From the NCBI GenBank assembly GCA_021324305.1, contig JAJPJI010000022.1, positions 1 to 56,650 of the forward strand: a stretch of DNA of 56,650 bases, given 5' to 3'. Both the position numbers and the translations under genes were made by a program. Source of the stretch: Gammaproteobacteria bacterium (GTDB lineage Bacteria > Pseudomonadota > Gammaproteobacteria > DSM-16500). Each line of letters starts with the position of its first letter. Position 1 is the first letter of the stretch. The notes beneath the pieces were generated by a model. That model was not told where the DNA came from. It ran no database searches and saw only the letters and a list, made by a program, of their open reading frames with translations. Below are positions 10,801 to 18,179 of the stretch, piece after piece.

Positions 10801-12374
10801 GACAGGAAATTGAGAAACCAGAGACGAAAGCGCCCAACCTTCTGAAAGGCGCGCAAGAAAAAGCCAGCCTGAAGCGGCATATAAAACCATTGCAGGAAAC
10901 TATCTCCAGAATCCTGAAATCACCGTCAGTGATCAAATCCAGGAATATACGCGCGGCACTGATCGACATCGAGAAGGAAATCAATGCAATTATTGCCAAA
11001 AATCAGACAGTGACTGTTTTTGATGAGATAATCAGATTTGTAAAATCAAGGCAAAATGGAAGTGAGGCTATCAGACCATATTTGACAAGAATAATCAGCC
11101 AGGCTGAGAAATGCAAAGAGAATTACACTGCCTTGTATCCGCATGTTTCGCATCAGGGATTTTTGAAGCAGCAGGAAGCTGACATGCGAACCCTGTTAAA
11201 AGAGATGGGTTGGGAAGGTAAAGACAGTGATATCATGCTTTCAGCCAGTCATAACGGATTCAGGGAACACTTCGAGCTGCGTGTTGCTCCGCATAATTTA
11301 TCGGAGTTGTTCAAGGACCTGCAATTGACGGATATTAATCCGGAGTCCGGATATTCACATACCTCAGTTCAGCAGGAATTAGGAGAAGAGAAAAATCAGT
11401 TAAGTAAGAAAAATGTGGAGTTAACTGAAAAAATAAAGCAGCTTAATCAAGACAAAGAGTCCCTGGATGGTAAGATTACTCAATTGGGAGGTAAGCAAAG
11501 TATATGTAAACGGTTGGTTTCTTCTCTGGCCAATCTCGGTCAGGAGCCGCTTGTCAGATTGGATCCTGGCTCACGTTTACAGATCCCGGAATTGCGTGAG
11601 CCATATAATAAACTCATGGAACTGGAAGAACAGAAGAAAATGTTGCTGGATTTCAGGCGTAACCCATCCCGGGAACGACTTGATCAGATGCGAAAGGAAA
11701 ATAAAATTCCTTTGGAATTGTATAGTAAATTATCGGGGATTCTTGCTCGGCAGTCTTTATCGAGTCAACAAAAAACCGAACTGCCGTCCACGACTAAGTC
11801 ATCGGAAGTGGGTAAATCACAAGATAGTCTGTTTGCGAAAAGCTGGCGATTTTTTAATGATAAAATAAAGGCAGAGAAAAAATCGGCGGTACCTGAAGTC
11901 AGAGTAAAAGTTGAAAAGAGCACTCAGTCGCTTGATGACGCTATTGACAGCTATATTGAACATAATATTGATGGTGTCATGAAGCAGTGTGCAAAAGAGA
12001 TTAACGAAAATGCAGAAAAAATAATCAAGGATTGTCAATCTCAAATTGATAGAATCCCGGGACAGAAGGAAGAATACCAACGCCAGATGGATGAGTGTCA
12101 ACACCAGATGGATGTAAATGACAAGCAGATTCGAAAACTTGATCAGCAAATATCAGTGCTGGCGCGGCAGGAAGAAAAATCCCTGCAGAAACCTCGCCTG
12201 ATGGTCAAGCGCTTTGAGAATGTTTCTGAGTTGATGGATTTCATGAAGGTAATGAAAGAGGCCGGAAATAAAATCAGGAAAGAATCAGTATCATCTGCAC
12301 AGCGGGAGTTCAGATCAGATAGGAGTCAGATGACAAGTCCTTCTGAAAACCCTTCAAGTCGATATATGAACTAG
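7716..12374 (+). CDS. SecA-like DEAD motor ATPase with long coiled-coil C-terminus (C-terminal part of giant protein)
   Basis: A 1552-residue frame. Residues 100-600 follow the SecA ATPase core: Walker A NTGEGKG (118-124; SecA has GEGKT), the VCTANKDLAERD segment, Walker B DESD (223-226), the YSNGVHQFLHARL stretch matching SecA's DGLHQA region, GISGTVGT (motif III region), STSLMGRGTNI (542-552) and GRSARNG (578-584), SecA's arginine-finger motif. The rest is helical and charged, with strong coiled-coil character around 11380-12200. The true housekeeping SecA is about 900 residues and lacks such extensions, so this is a SecA-derived protein, not the translocase. The ATG at 7716 has no convincing ribosome site and the frame is open upstream to 7641, which supports fusion with the preceding frame. 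Such SecA-like domains are known in large proteins of intracellular Legionellales; the function is not known to me. Confidence 0.85.
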   Translation: MFKGSQLSEQQQFELASKLVYINDIGCQYPIEPVPGKGGAKPLIDFTRSELRELARLLTVEVRGQDERKREIAQLQLLAVMREVMYRAEKDAPFPYSTQILSVLISLQYPDNLIMQINTGEGKGITTALLAAMQHALGQTVDVCTANKDLAERDYEEHLPFFQMLGIETSIVRAESEPGTYKVGGINYSTVSDMSLYRSRAKLEGEKLRAGDGGKVPVSLILDESDYALLDDKTLFNYATSPESGSNPFENTYAWIYPLINEFIDSHQFGNIDAKTGEVLTEEQDVIALKKFLHEKVTSSKHKLQLKDISDRKLDKWINAACSAKQLKEGTDFTVQKIRRKIGDDDIDMEAAIPLIDNIPQPGSSYSNGVHQFLHARLQAEKKTSQFPIDAEMLFVASESAKNFVDYYNRKGGRIVGISGTVGTLVELKEQKSKFGLHAVSIPPHNSNQRQYEPLQVKKTSEAHVQAISDAVNSAASQDGDRPPILMICENASEAHQLLEQLKARQFGGKQIEFQLVTGNETEAKREEMIRKAGGKNVITISTSLMGRGTNIKPPKDTGLHVIQTYLDTSRTTQQIIGRSARNGMIGKYSAIYDRNNIVHRYNEDLGKLNPKEREDRVKAIQKRIGEEAAVERYYVQEMDGIKNVLMKQYGKWNKLLLSLGIDDPALAKSLLAKREELITEIEERWNKILNASDPNNQYSNPYIRRGPDGRLDHTALDECLKKFEAEMQIMWEEYRKGLQARIPEQLRENKFNKARIEFLEKADIGNELKARKLMHHTEKRAQRKKTKMAVRNLDYALDPDRAYLEYSRPVNDEKYSDTQQKQYAVRSCYYQLKLIITNLLNITQGNKVTFAFVSDDKLTEDVLAKNIEFAILLANKYASDTTLSSSDKSRLYPVLASLDSVVEMAQKIPGVTARNIAEYQQTRKQFLDQSRKAVVSELLASLAWTQKKNAEYYLERGKVRNAAGEVYRAAHTYLNAASDSEEQFNTLVKVLMQYNGKLDNTFTLSMGHISVRSVIDTAISRLGEIQTRQEIEKPETKAPNLLKGAQEKASLKRHIKPLQETISRILKSPSVIKSRNIRAALIDIEKEINAIIAKNQTVTVFDEIIRFVKSRQNGSEAIRPYLTRIISQAEKCKENYTALYPHVSHQGFLKQQEADMRTLLKEMGWEGKDSDIMLSASHNGFREHFELRVAPHNLSELFKDLQLTDINPESGYSHTSVQQELGEEKNQLSKKNVELTEKIKQLNQDKESLDGKITQLGGKQSICKRLVSSLANLGQEPLVRLDPGSRLQIPELREPYNKLMELEEQKKMLLDFRRNPSRERLDQMRKENKIPLELYSKLSGILARQSLSSQQKTELPSTTKSSEVGKSQDSLFAKSWRFFNDKIKAEKKSAVPEVRVKVEKSTQSLDDAIDSYIEHNIDGVMKQCAKEINENAEKIIKDCQSQIDRIPGQKEEYQRQMDECQHQMDVNDKQIRKLDQQISVLARQEEKSLQKPRLMVKRFENVSELMDFMKVMKEAGNKIRKESVSSAQREFRSDRSQMTSPSENPSSRYMN

Positions 12375-12456
12375 GTATTTTAATGGATAATGATGACGTC
12401 CATATCTTTTGCTGTAATTGACGTGTGTAACCTTCCAATAAGTAAAATTTAAAAAA

Positions 12457-13689
12457 TTATTTAAAAGTCAATAAGCTTGGCCTGACCCCATTTTTCGCTC
12501 CCAGGGGTAAACCATGTAGTTCCTTGTCAAAAACAGGGAAGTTATCAAGGCCATATCCTGGCTGATAAATTGCAAATACAATATGTTCAAAGAAATTTGC
12601 CCGCTCTTTGATGGATTCGCGATAAATGCTTGCAACTTCGTTGGCTGGGTTTCTAAATGCGCCGCAGCCGAAAGCACAAAGTACAAGATGCCGGATGTCA
12701 TTTGTTGCTGCTGTATCGAGCTGTGCATCAATGCGCCGCTTGGTTTCGGCTCTGTACCACTCAAGAAATGCGTCGCTCTCCCAGTTTACTTTTATATCTC
12801 TGTCAGTTAAATCCAGGGCTGCTGAACGTATTTCATGAAAAGGAAATATTTCGGAAGGATGCATGAAAGCAAAACTGCCATCTTTTATCCCTAATGCGAT
12901 ACGCCTGCCTGGCCGCGCCTCATCAAAAAATGATACTGCATCGGCATTGACATATAATTCCGGCCCGCGGAAGCAAACTTCGGGTTCTTTTGTATCCATA
13001 TGGATCTTGTATGCACGAGTGATTTTTCGTCCGTAAGCATGGCTAAGTTTGTTTAATTCCTCAGGCGTCATCAGGATTTGCGCATTGATTAGCTGGCTCA
13101 TTTCTTCTTTATATCGATAGTTTCCATCGCTATCAAGATACATATGGCTGCCTTCTTCACGGATGTGATTTGAGCAGGATGTACGCAAGAGCATGTTTTC
13201 TTCCTGCGCGTTGCCGCCGCCTATGAAATCACCACCAAAGAAATACGCATTTGCCATGTTCAGAATGCCATAGATAGTGCCATATTGATGAGTGACACGT
13301 TGTGCCACCACGCCCCAATCACCTCTGATTACTTCAACATGAGTAACACTCGGCTGCTTATTTTTAGACCAATTTTCAAGGTTGGCTTTTGCAGTGGATA
13401 ATAACAATTCGAATTTTTTTGGATCAATTACTCTTTCAATTGTTTCTTCCTGGGCTTGATGGTGGTTTCGTTGTTCAGGTTCAAACCAGGATGGCTTATG
13501 ATCATGAAAAGATTTTATCAAGGTATCAGGATCTTCCGGCTTGAGAGCAGGTTTGTCCTTGAGCTCTGTTTGCTTCCAGAAGAAAGGAGTAAATTTGTTC
13601 CAGAATGACATATGTCTCTGGCCTTTAAATTGATGAATACCTGAGCGCCTTGTTAGGTGGAATGCACGATAACCGCCGCGAAGAAACAT
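12457..13689 (-). CDS. Poly(ADP-ribose) glycohydrolase-like macrodomain protein
   Basis: A 410-residue protein. Residues about 80-400 resemble the microbial PARG family (TIGR02452-like): GILNMANAYFFGGDFIGGG followed by AQEEN at 161-165 is the GGG-X6-8-QEE catalytic signature, here GGD-X7-QEE, with Glu164 as the expected catalytic acid. FRGPELYVNA (near 230) and LCAFGCGAFRNPANEV (near 335) match the family's later conserved blocks. The enzyme would hydrolyse ADP-ribose from modified proteins. The first 80 or so residues are a basic extension outside the domain. The start has a GAGG ribosome site 8 bp upstream. No signal peptide, so it acts in the cytosol or is injected. It follows the ART-like gene on the same strand with a gap of about 100 bp. 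Confidence 0.82.
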   Translation of the reverse strand: MFLRGGYRAFHLTRRSGIHQFKGQRHMSFWNKFTPFFWKQTELKDKPALKPEDPDTLIKSFHDHKPSWFEPEQRNHHQAQEETIERVIDPKKFELLLSTAKANLENWSKNKQPSVTHVEVIRGDWGVVAQRVTHQYGTIYGILNMANAYFFGGDFIGGGNAQEENMLLRTSCSNHIREEGSHMYLDSDGNYRYKEEMSQLINAQILMTPEELNKLSHAYGRKITRAYKIHMDTKEPEVCFRGPELYVNADAVSFFDEARPGRRIALGIKDGSFAFMHPSEIFPFHEIRSAALDLTDRDIKVNWESDAFLEWYRAETKRRIDAQLDTAATNDIRHLVLCAFGCGAFRNPANEVASIYRESIKERANFFEHIVFAIYQPGYGLDNFPVFDKELHGLPLGAKNGVRPSLLTFK

Positions 13690-13790
13690 TGATATGCCTC
13701 ATAATTGTTGATATCGACGTTTACTATACCATATAAGATTGCAGGGTAAATGCAACAGTATTTTAGCTGTCCTGGATATTCATTCTCGAA

Positions 13791-14987
13791 TTATTCCATA
13801 CGTGGTCTATGAATTTTTTCACTACTGTATTCCTGGTATTCATGCTGGCTACTAATTAATAAAGGACTATGCCTGTCTCTGAACAGGGAGTGTTCCTTTA
13901 TCATAAACTGTACAACCTGACGCGAGCCTATCGGATAGGTATCCGGTACGTATTTGAGAATATGAATATGATCATGTGAAATATTATAACTTGCCGGGAA
14001 TATTTGCGCGAATTCAGAAAAAATCACTACTGCGTCATCAACTGTAAGAGGACGTGAACCTGGAGGGATCAGACCCTGATTACGAGCTGATTCAAGCATT
14101 CGGCTGTAATTCAACTCATCGATTGGACAAAGCACTTCGATGGCCCAATCTCTCTGCAGAGGTTTGAATTGTATGGGAGCAGGGTGACTGACAAATGAAT
14201 ATGTTTTAAATCCACCAAATATAAAATGAGCGTTCACAAGCATTTCAACTGCTTTTGGGCGGAAGTCACATTTACCGTTCGGGGCATTGATAAGCATATC
14301 AACTTCTTTTTGCGACTGACACAAGATACTGGAGTTGATAGGAGGAACATACTTTGAGCCGCTTTCCGCACTGATGTGCATTTCCTGTAGCCGGTAATAA
14401 TTGTGATAAATATCAAATGGAGAATGGTCAAGTATGGCATGAGTTGAAGGAACAGTGAAAACTGGAGGAAGTGCTGATGTCACCAGCGCATAGACATTAG
14501 GCATGAAATTTACACCCGCATATGCCGCTGCGCTCCATGGATCGCTTGCAAAAGACAGCAATAATTTGGAATTATTTTCCTGTATATGCTCAGGTATGTT
14601 CAGGTGGGATCGTTTTTTTAACGAATATATTGACGGTATGCCAGGATCGCTGCCCACGGTATTTGTATTGATGATTTGAGACAACTCTCCAACACTCATC
14701 AATCTGTGAATCTTGGTTGTACTTTCTTGTAAATTCAATTCTGCTGGCATGGTAATAACAGGCTTGAAAAACGCCTGATAGCGTTTGGGAAGCAGGGACA
14801 TAGCAGAAGCCAGGGCTCCGTCTTGTGATAAATCTTTCTTTGCGGATTTGTCTATGTTGGGTGTATCTCTTATTTCATCAGGAGTGGGTCTCACCGCTGC
14901 CGGATTCGTTAATTTGTGCATACTTCGACGAAATTCCCGATTCCAGCGTTTGAATGACCTGACGATGCCTGGAAACCTGTTAAGCAT
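13791..14987 (-). CDS. Orphan protein, possibly ADP-ribosyltransferase-like (R-S-E class)
   Basis: A 398-residue soluble protein with a good ribosome site (GAGGAG) and no signal peptide. I do not recognise a certain family. Three blocks in the right order recall the cholera/pierisin-type ART fold: Arg95 in IHRLMSVGELSQI, then SFASDPWSAAAYAG (Ser145-Ser148, compare the S-T-S strand of those toxins), then VYALVTSALPPVF and EMHISAESGSKYVPPI (202-217, compare the E-x-E loop followed by a 'VSxxGGIP' stretch). If aligned this way the second Glu is His204, so the activity would be altered or the alignment wrong. The PARG-like gene directly downstream makes an ART function attractive. It has a PmrA-like promoter of its own at 15060-15092. 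Confidence 0.4.
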   Translation of the reverse strand: MLNRFPGIVRSFKRWNREFRRSMHKLTNPAAVRPTPDEIRDTPNIDKSAKKDLSQDGALASAMSLLPKRYQAFFKPVITMPAELNLQESTTKIHRLMSVGELSQIINTNTVGSDPGIPSIYSLKKRSHLNIPEHIQENNSKLLLSFASDPWSAAAYAGVNFMPNVYALVTSALPPVFTVPSTHAILDHSPFDIYHNYYRLQEMHISAESGSKYVPPINSSILCQSQKEVDMLINAPNGKCDFRPKAVEMLVNAHFIFGGFKTYSFVSHPAPIQFKPLQRDWAIEVLCPIDELNYSRMLESARNQGLIPPGSRPLTVDDAVVIFSEFAQIFPASYNISHDHIHILKYVPDTYPIGSRQVVQFMIKEHSLFRDRHSPLLISSQHEYQEYSSEKIHRPRME

Positions 14988-15059
14988 TGATAATCGCTCC
15001 TCGATGATTATGTCTATGAGTTATATTGATTTTTTGCTTGTCACATTTAAAAATGGCCT

Positions 15060-15092
15060 ATTGTATGGATCTTATCTTAAGGAAATATTAGG
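15060..15092 (-). promoter_or_regulatory. PmrA-like promoter of the ART-like gene
   Basis: On the minus strand: half-site CTAAT-ATT (from 15091), half-site CTTAAG (TTAAG from 15080), 11 bp apart, then TACAAT (15065-15060) starting 15 bp after the second half-site. It fits the Legionella/Coxiella PmrA consensus cTTAATatT-N2-cTTAATatT with few mismatches. Confidence 0.6.
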
Positions 15093-15213
15093 CCGCGTTT
15101 TTTTGCAACAGCCATAGTCGGGGTTATCCATGATTCGAAAATGAGCAGCAGGTGTTGATGCAGCGACTACATATGAAACATTATTGTTGTCTGTCTTGGC
15201 TTGAAAAAACCGA

Positions 15214-17814
15214 TTAAAATAACACTGAAAAACCAAATGTCAATGTTTCTTGGCCGGCTGTTTCTCCTTCGTTTATCAAAATGTGCTTAAAAGCGCCATA
15301 ATCATGCTCACTTTCATATTCAGCGAATACACTTAATCCGGGCATTAAACGATAATAAGGTCTCACAATGTAACGCATCTGATTTAATCCGCTGCCGATG
15401 GCTGCCTGTGTAACTGTCTCTGAAGCAAAGATACTTCGCACACCTAACCGCACGAAAAAATTATTGGTGATTTGTGTATCGCGTGAAAGCTCGATATCCA
15501 ATTTTGTGCTGCCGCTATAATAATATCCGCGCACATTGGTATCGATAAAGTAAGGCATCAATCCTTCGATTCCAATACCGGGCTGCCAGTAAGGTGTTGA
15601 TGCTGGACGATAAAAATAATTAATACCACCCTTGACTGCCCAGAATTGATCGAGCAAATGCCAATAAAAAATGTCTATATCAGCATTGTCTACCGTGCCT
15701 TTTTCCATCTCGGCATTATTGGCAAATAACTGCAATTTATTGTAGTCCCGCCCATACATTCCTTTAAATGTTATTTTTTGGGAATGATTGAAAGGGTCTG
15801 CACCCGCATCCAAAAAGTTTGCAAAATACAAACCCATTGGATGCGCCATAGGATGTTTTACCGTTGAAATATCAATTGGTCGCACTTCATCAACACGCAC
15901 AATGGGTCGGTTTATGTATCCTGTTTCTTTGATGGTGTCTTCAGGCTGGGCTTCACCTCTTGTAATCTCAATCAATGACGAGTATTGAAAGACGCGCGAC
16001 ATGCCTGCCACCATGTGATAAAGAAGATGGCAGTGGAAAAATGATTGGCCGCTGGCATCGGCATCGATATCAGCAGTGACAGTTGCACCTGGCGGCACAT
16101 CAATGGTATGCAATAAAGGATCATATGCGCCATGTCCATTACGTAAAATAAACCAGTGGCCGTGAATATGCATAGGATGATGCATCATGGATGGATTTGT
16201 GAAAATAATTCGATAACGCTTTCCTGGTTCTAACACGATGGGTTTGGCTTTATATTCAGGTTCTCCATTTATAAACCAGATAAAACGACCCATGTAACCA
16301 AACAATTCCATTCTGATTACACCGCTTATTGGCTTGTCAGGATCATTGGTTTTAACAGCGGCAGTTAAATTTTGATATTTTGTGCCTATGGTGACGGCTT
16401 CTTCCGGTGAGTGAGCAGGTGCAATGGTATCACCCAGAATAGCAGGCTCCATTGGCATATTCATGTCATTCATGGCCATCCCATTCATTGTCATATTTTC
16501 CGAGATGGGTGGCTGATCAGAATGAGGCATGTTTGGCATTGTGTCATGTGATGGATAGGTTTTATTCCGGGTCATTTGCATGGCAGAGGAGGGCGGATCC
16601 ATCTTCATTGATGAATGATCCATCATGTTCATGTGCGGCATGCTATGCATATTCATTTTTTTCGGCGTTGTCATGGTGTGGGTGCCTTGTCCCATTTCAG
16701 ACATCATCATATTCGCCATCATTTCTCGGGTAACAGGCGGTGGCTCAGGAAATGGTGACACTTGTGAATAATCAGCGTTTTGATCAGAAGAGCTTATCAG
16801 GGCTCCATAGGCAGCACCTGTCTTGTCTTTTGCTTCCGCATAAAGAATAACAGGGCGGTTTTCCTTGATAGTGAACAGCACGTCGTACGTTTCGCCAGGT
16901 GCCACAGTAAAATCATTAACCGGATAAGGCTTGACATCATTTCCTTGCACATGAATCATTTGCATTGCGGGTTTAGAGACATCACACTGTGTATTCGCTT
17001 GTGTGGTACAGGTTTTGACATGAAATATTGTATCACCTCCCGCGCCTATAAATCGCAAGCGGACAATGTCACCTTTTTTGACGATGGCTGTCCAAGGATG
17101 AGAGTTGGATCGTCCATTCAGCAGAAAAGCATCATACGCAACATCACTGATATCATAAATACTCATGCGCATCTGCTGCATCATTTTATAATCTTCAATC
17201 AGTGTTTTTCTTTCATCACGATTTCCAGCTCGGTAATCCCGGATAAATTTTGCGAGAGATGGCTGCAATGGAAATTCAGATGCATAATAATCACCGTCCT
17301 TTTTAAGGTTAGCTAGTATTTGATCTGGATTGGTGTTGCTCCAGTCAGACAAGACAACCACATAGTCCTTGTTATATTTGTAAGCAGGCGCCTTGCGTGG
17401 ATCAATCAAAAACGCACCATATAGCCCCTGCTGTTCCTGAAGTCCAGCATGGGCATGATACCAATAAGTGCCTGCCTGATGGAGTGTAAATTTATATTGG
17501 AAAACGCCGCCCGGTGGAATGCCATGCTGGCTAATTCCCAGGACGCCATCCATTTGCCATGGCACCAGCATGCCATGCCAATGGATAGCCGTTTCTTCAT
17601 TTAAGCGGTTATGGACATTGATAGTAACATGATCTCCCTCTCGGAAATGCAAGGTCGGAGCAGGAATCTGATTATTGACAGCAATGGCTTGTTCTGGTTT
17701 GCCGGCAAAAGAAACAGTTTTATATCCTACAATCAAATCAATAATGTGATTGGCTGCAAATCCATTCGATACAGCAAAAAAAAATAGAGCGCTAATTAGG
17801 CTAATCCGTTTCAC
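15214..17814 (-). CDS. CopA-type multicopper oxidase fused to CopB-like outer-membrane barrel
   Basis: The longer frame opens at 17856, but a GTG at 17814 with a GAGGTGG ribosome site a few bases upstream, followed at once by the signal peptide MKRISLISALFFFA, is the likely start; the product is 866 residues. Cupredoxin copper motifs: HWHGM (His78/80), TYWYHAHAG, HPMHIHGHW (about 543) and FHCHLLYHMVAGM (about 592). Residues 360-460 are very rich in Met and His, as in CopA/PcoA copper-binding loops. From about residue 648 the sequence changes to a CopB-like region (GMYGRDYNKLQLFAN, DIDIFYWHLLDQFWAVKGGINY, PYFIDTNVRGYYYSG, ending in Phe). CopA and CopB are usually separate neighbouring genes; here they form one frame. 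Role: periplasmic Cu(I) oxidation and copper tolerance. Confidence 0.9.
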   Translation of the reverse strand: MKRISLISALFFFAVSNGFAANHIIDLIVGYKTVSFAGKPEQAIAVNNQIPAPTLHFREGDHVTINVHNRLNEETAIHWHGMLVPWQMDGVLGISQHGIPPGGVFQYKFTLHQAGTYWYHAHAGLQEQQGLYGAFLIDPRKAPAYKYNKDYVVVLSDWSNTNPDQILANLKKDGDYYASEFPLQPSLAKFIRDYRAGNRDERKTLIEDYKMMQQMRMSIYDISDVAYDAFLLNGRSNSHPWTAIVKKGDIVRLRFIGAGGDTIFHVKTCTTQANTQCDVSKPAMQMIHVQGNDVKPYPVNDFTVAPGETYDVLFTIKENRPVILYAEAKDKTGAAYGALISSSDQNADYSQVSPFPEPPPVTREMMANMMMSEMGQGTHTMTTPKKMNMHSMPHMNMMDHSSMKMDPPSSAMQMTRNKTYPSHDTMPNMPHSDQPPISENMTMNGMAMNDMNMPMEPAILGDTIAPAHSPEEAVTIGTKYQNLTAAVKTNDPDKPISGVIRMELFGYMGRFIWFINGEPEYKAKPIVLEPGKRYRIIFTNPSMMHHPMHIHGHWFILRNGHGAYDPLLHTIDVPPGATVTADIDADASGQSFFHCHLLYHMVAGMSRVFQYSSLIEITRGEAQPEDTIKETGYINRPIVRVDEVRPIDISTVKHPMAHPMGLYFANFLDAGADPFNHSQKITFKGMYGRDYNKLQLFANNAEMEKGTVDNADIDIFYWHLLDQFWAVKGGINYFYRPASTPYWQPGIGIEGLMPYFIDTNVRGYYYSGSTKLDIELSRDTQITNNFFVRLGVRSIFASETVTQAAIGSGLNQMRYIVRPYYRLMPGLSVFAEYESEHDYGAFKHILINEGETAGQETLTFGFSVLF

Positions 17815-18179
17815 TAATGCCACCTCGACATATAAACTGATACTGTCATTGGACACCGATCGCTATCAAACACTGCAAAAAATGCAAACAGAAATGTATC
17901 ACAGCTCATTAATATTTAATATGCCTGCCGTATACTTCATGTGTCAGACTTGAAGCAAAGAACAGACAAGAGTATTGGTTATTTAAGCATCTATATCCAT
18001 CAATCATGTCATAAAATAGAAAATAATCCCTACGCAACCTCACCATGTAAAAGCAGTCATAATTCATTACCATTCCATATTAAAATTGGAAGAGGATATC
18101 CTCTCGAATATACAGAACAAATTTTAAATGTTAGCCTATAAAAAGGATTATTTTTGAGTGTTGTTTCATCAGGGATGTT
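17815..18179. other. Divergent intergenic region, no confident gene
   Basis: AT-rich spacer carrying promoters for the copper oxidase (minus) and the APC transporter (plus). A 66-codon plus frame (17941-18141) starts at an ATG without a ribosome site and encodes a His/Ser/Tyr-rich sequence of no recognisable type; I do not call it. Confidence 0.5.

Noticed and set aside
10634..12149. Several 80-133-codon frames inside the SecA-like gene
   Set aside because: All lie within a long gene with clear motifs and show the Cys/Trp/Ser-rich composition of shadows.
17941..18141. 66-codon plus-strand frame before the KimA-like gene
   Set aside because: No ribosome site, biased His/Ser/Tyr composition, no recognisable motif.
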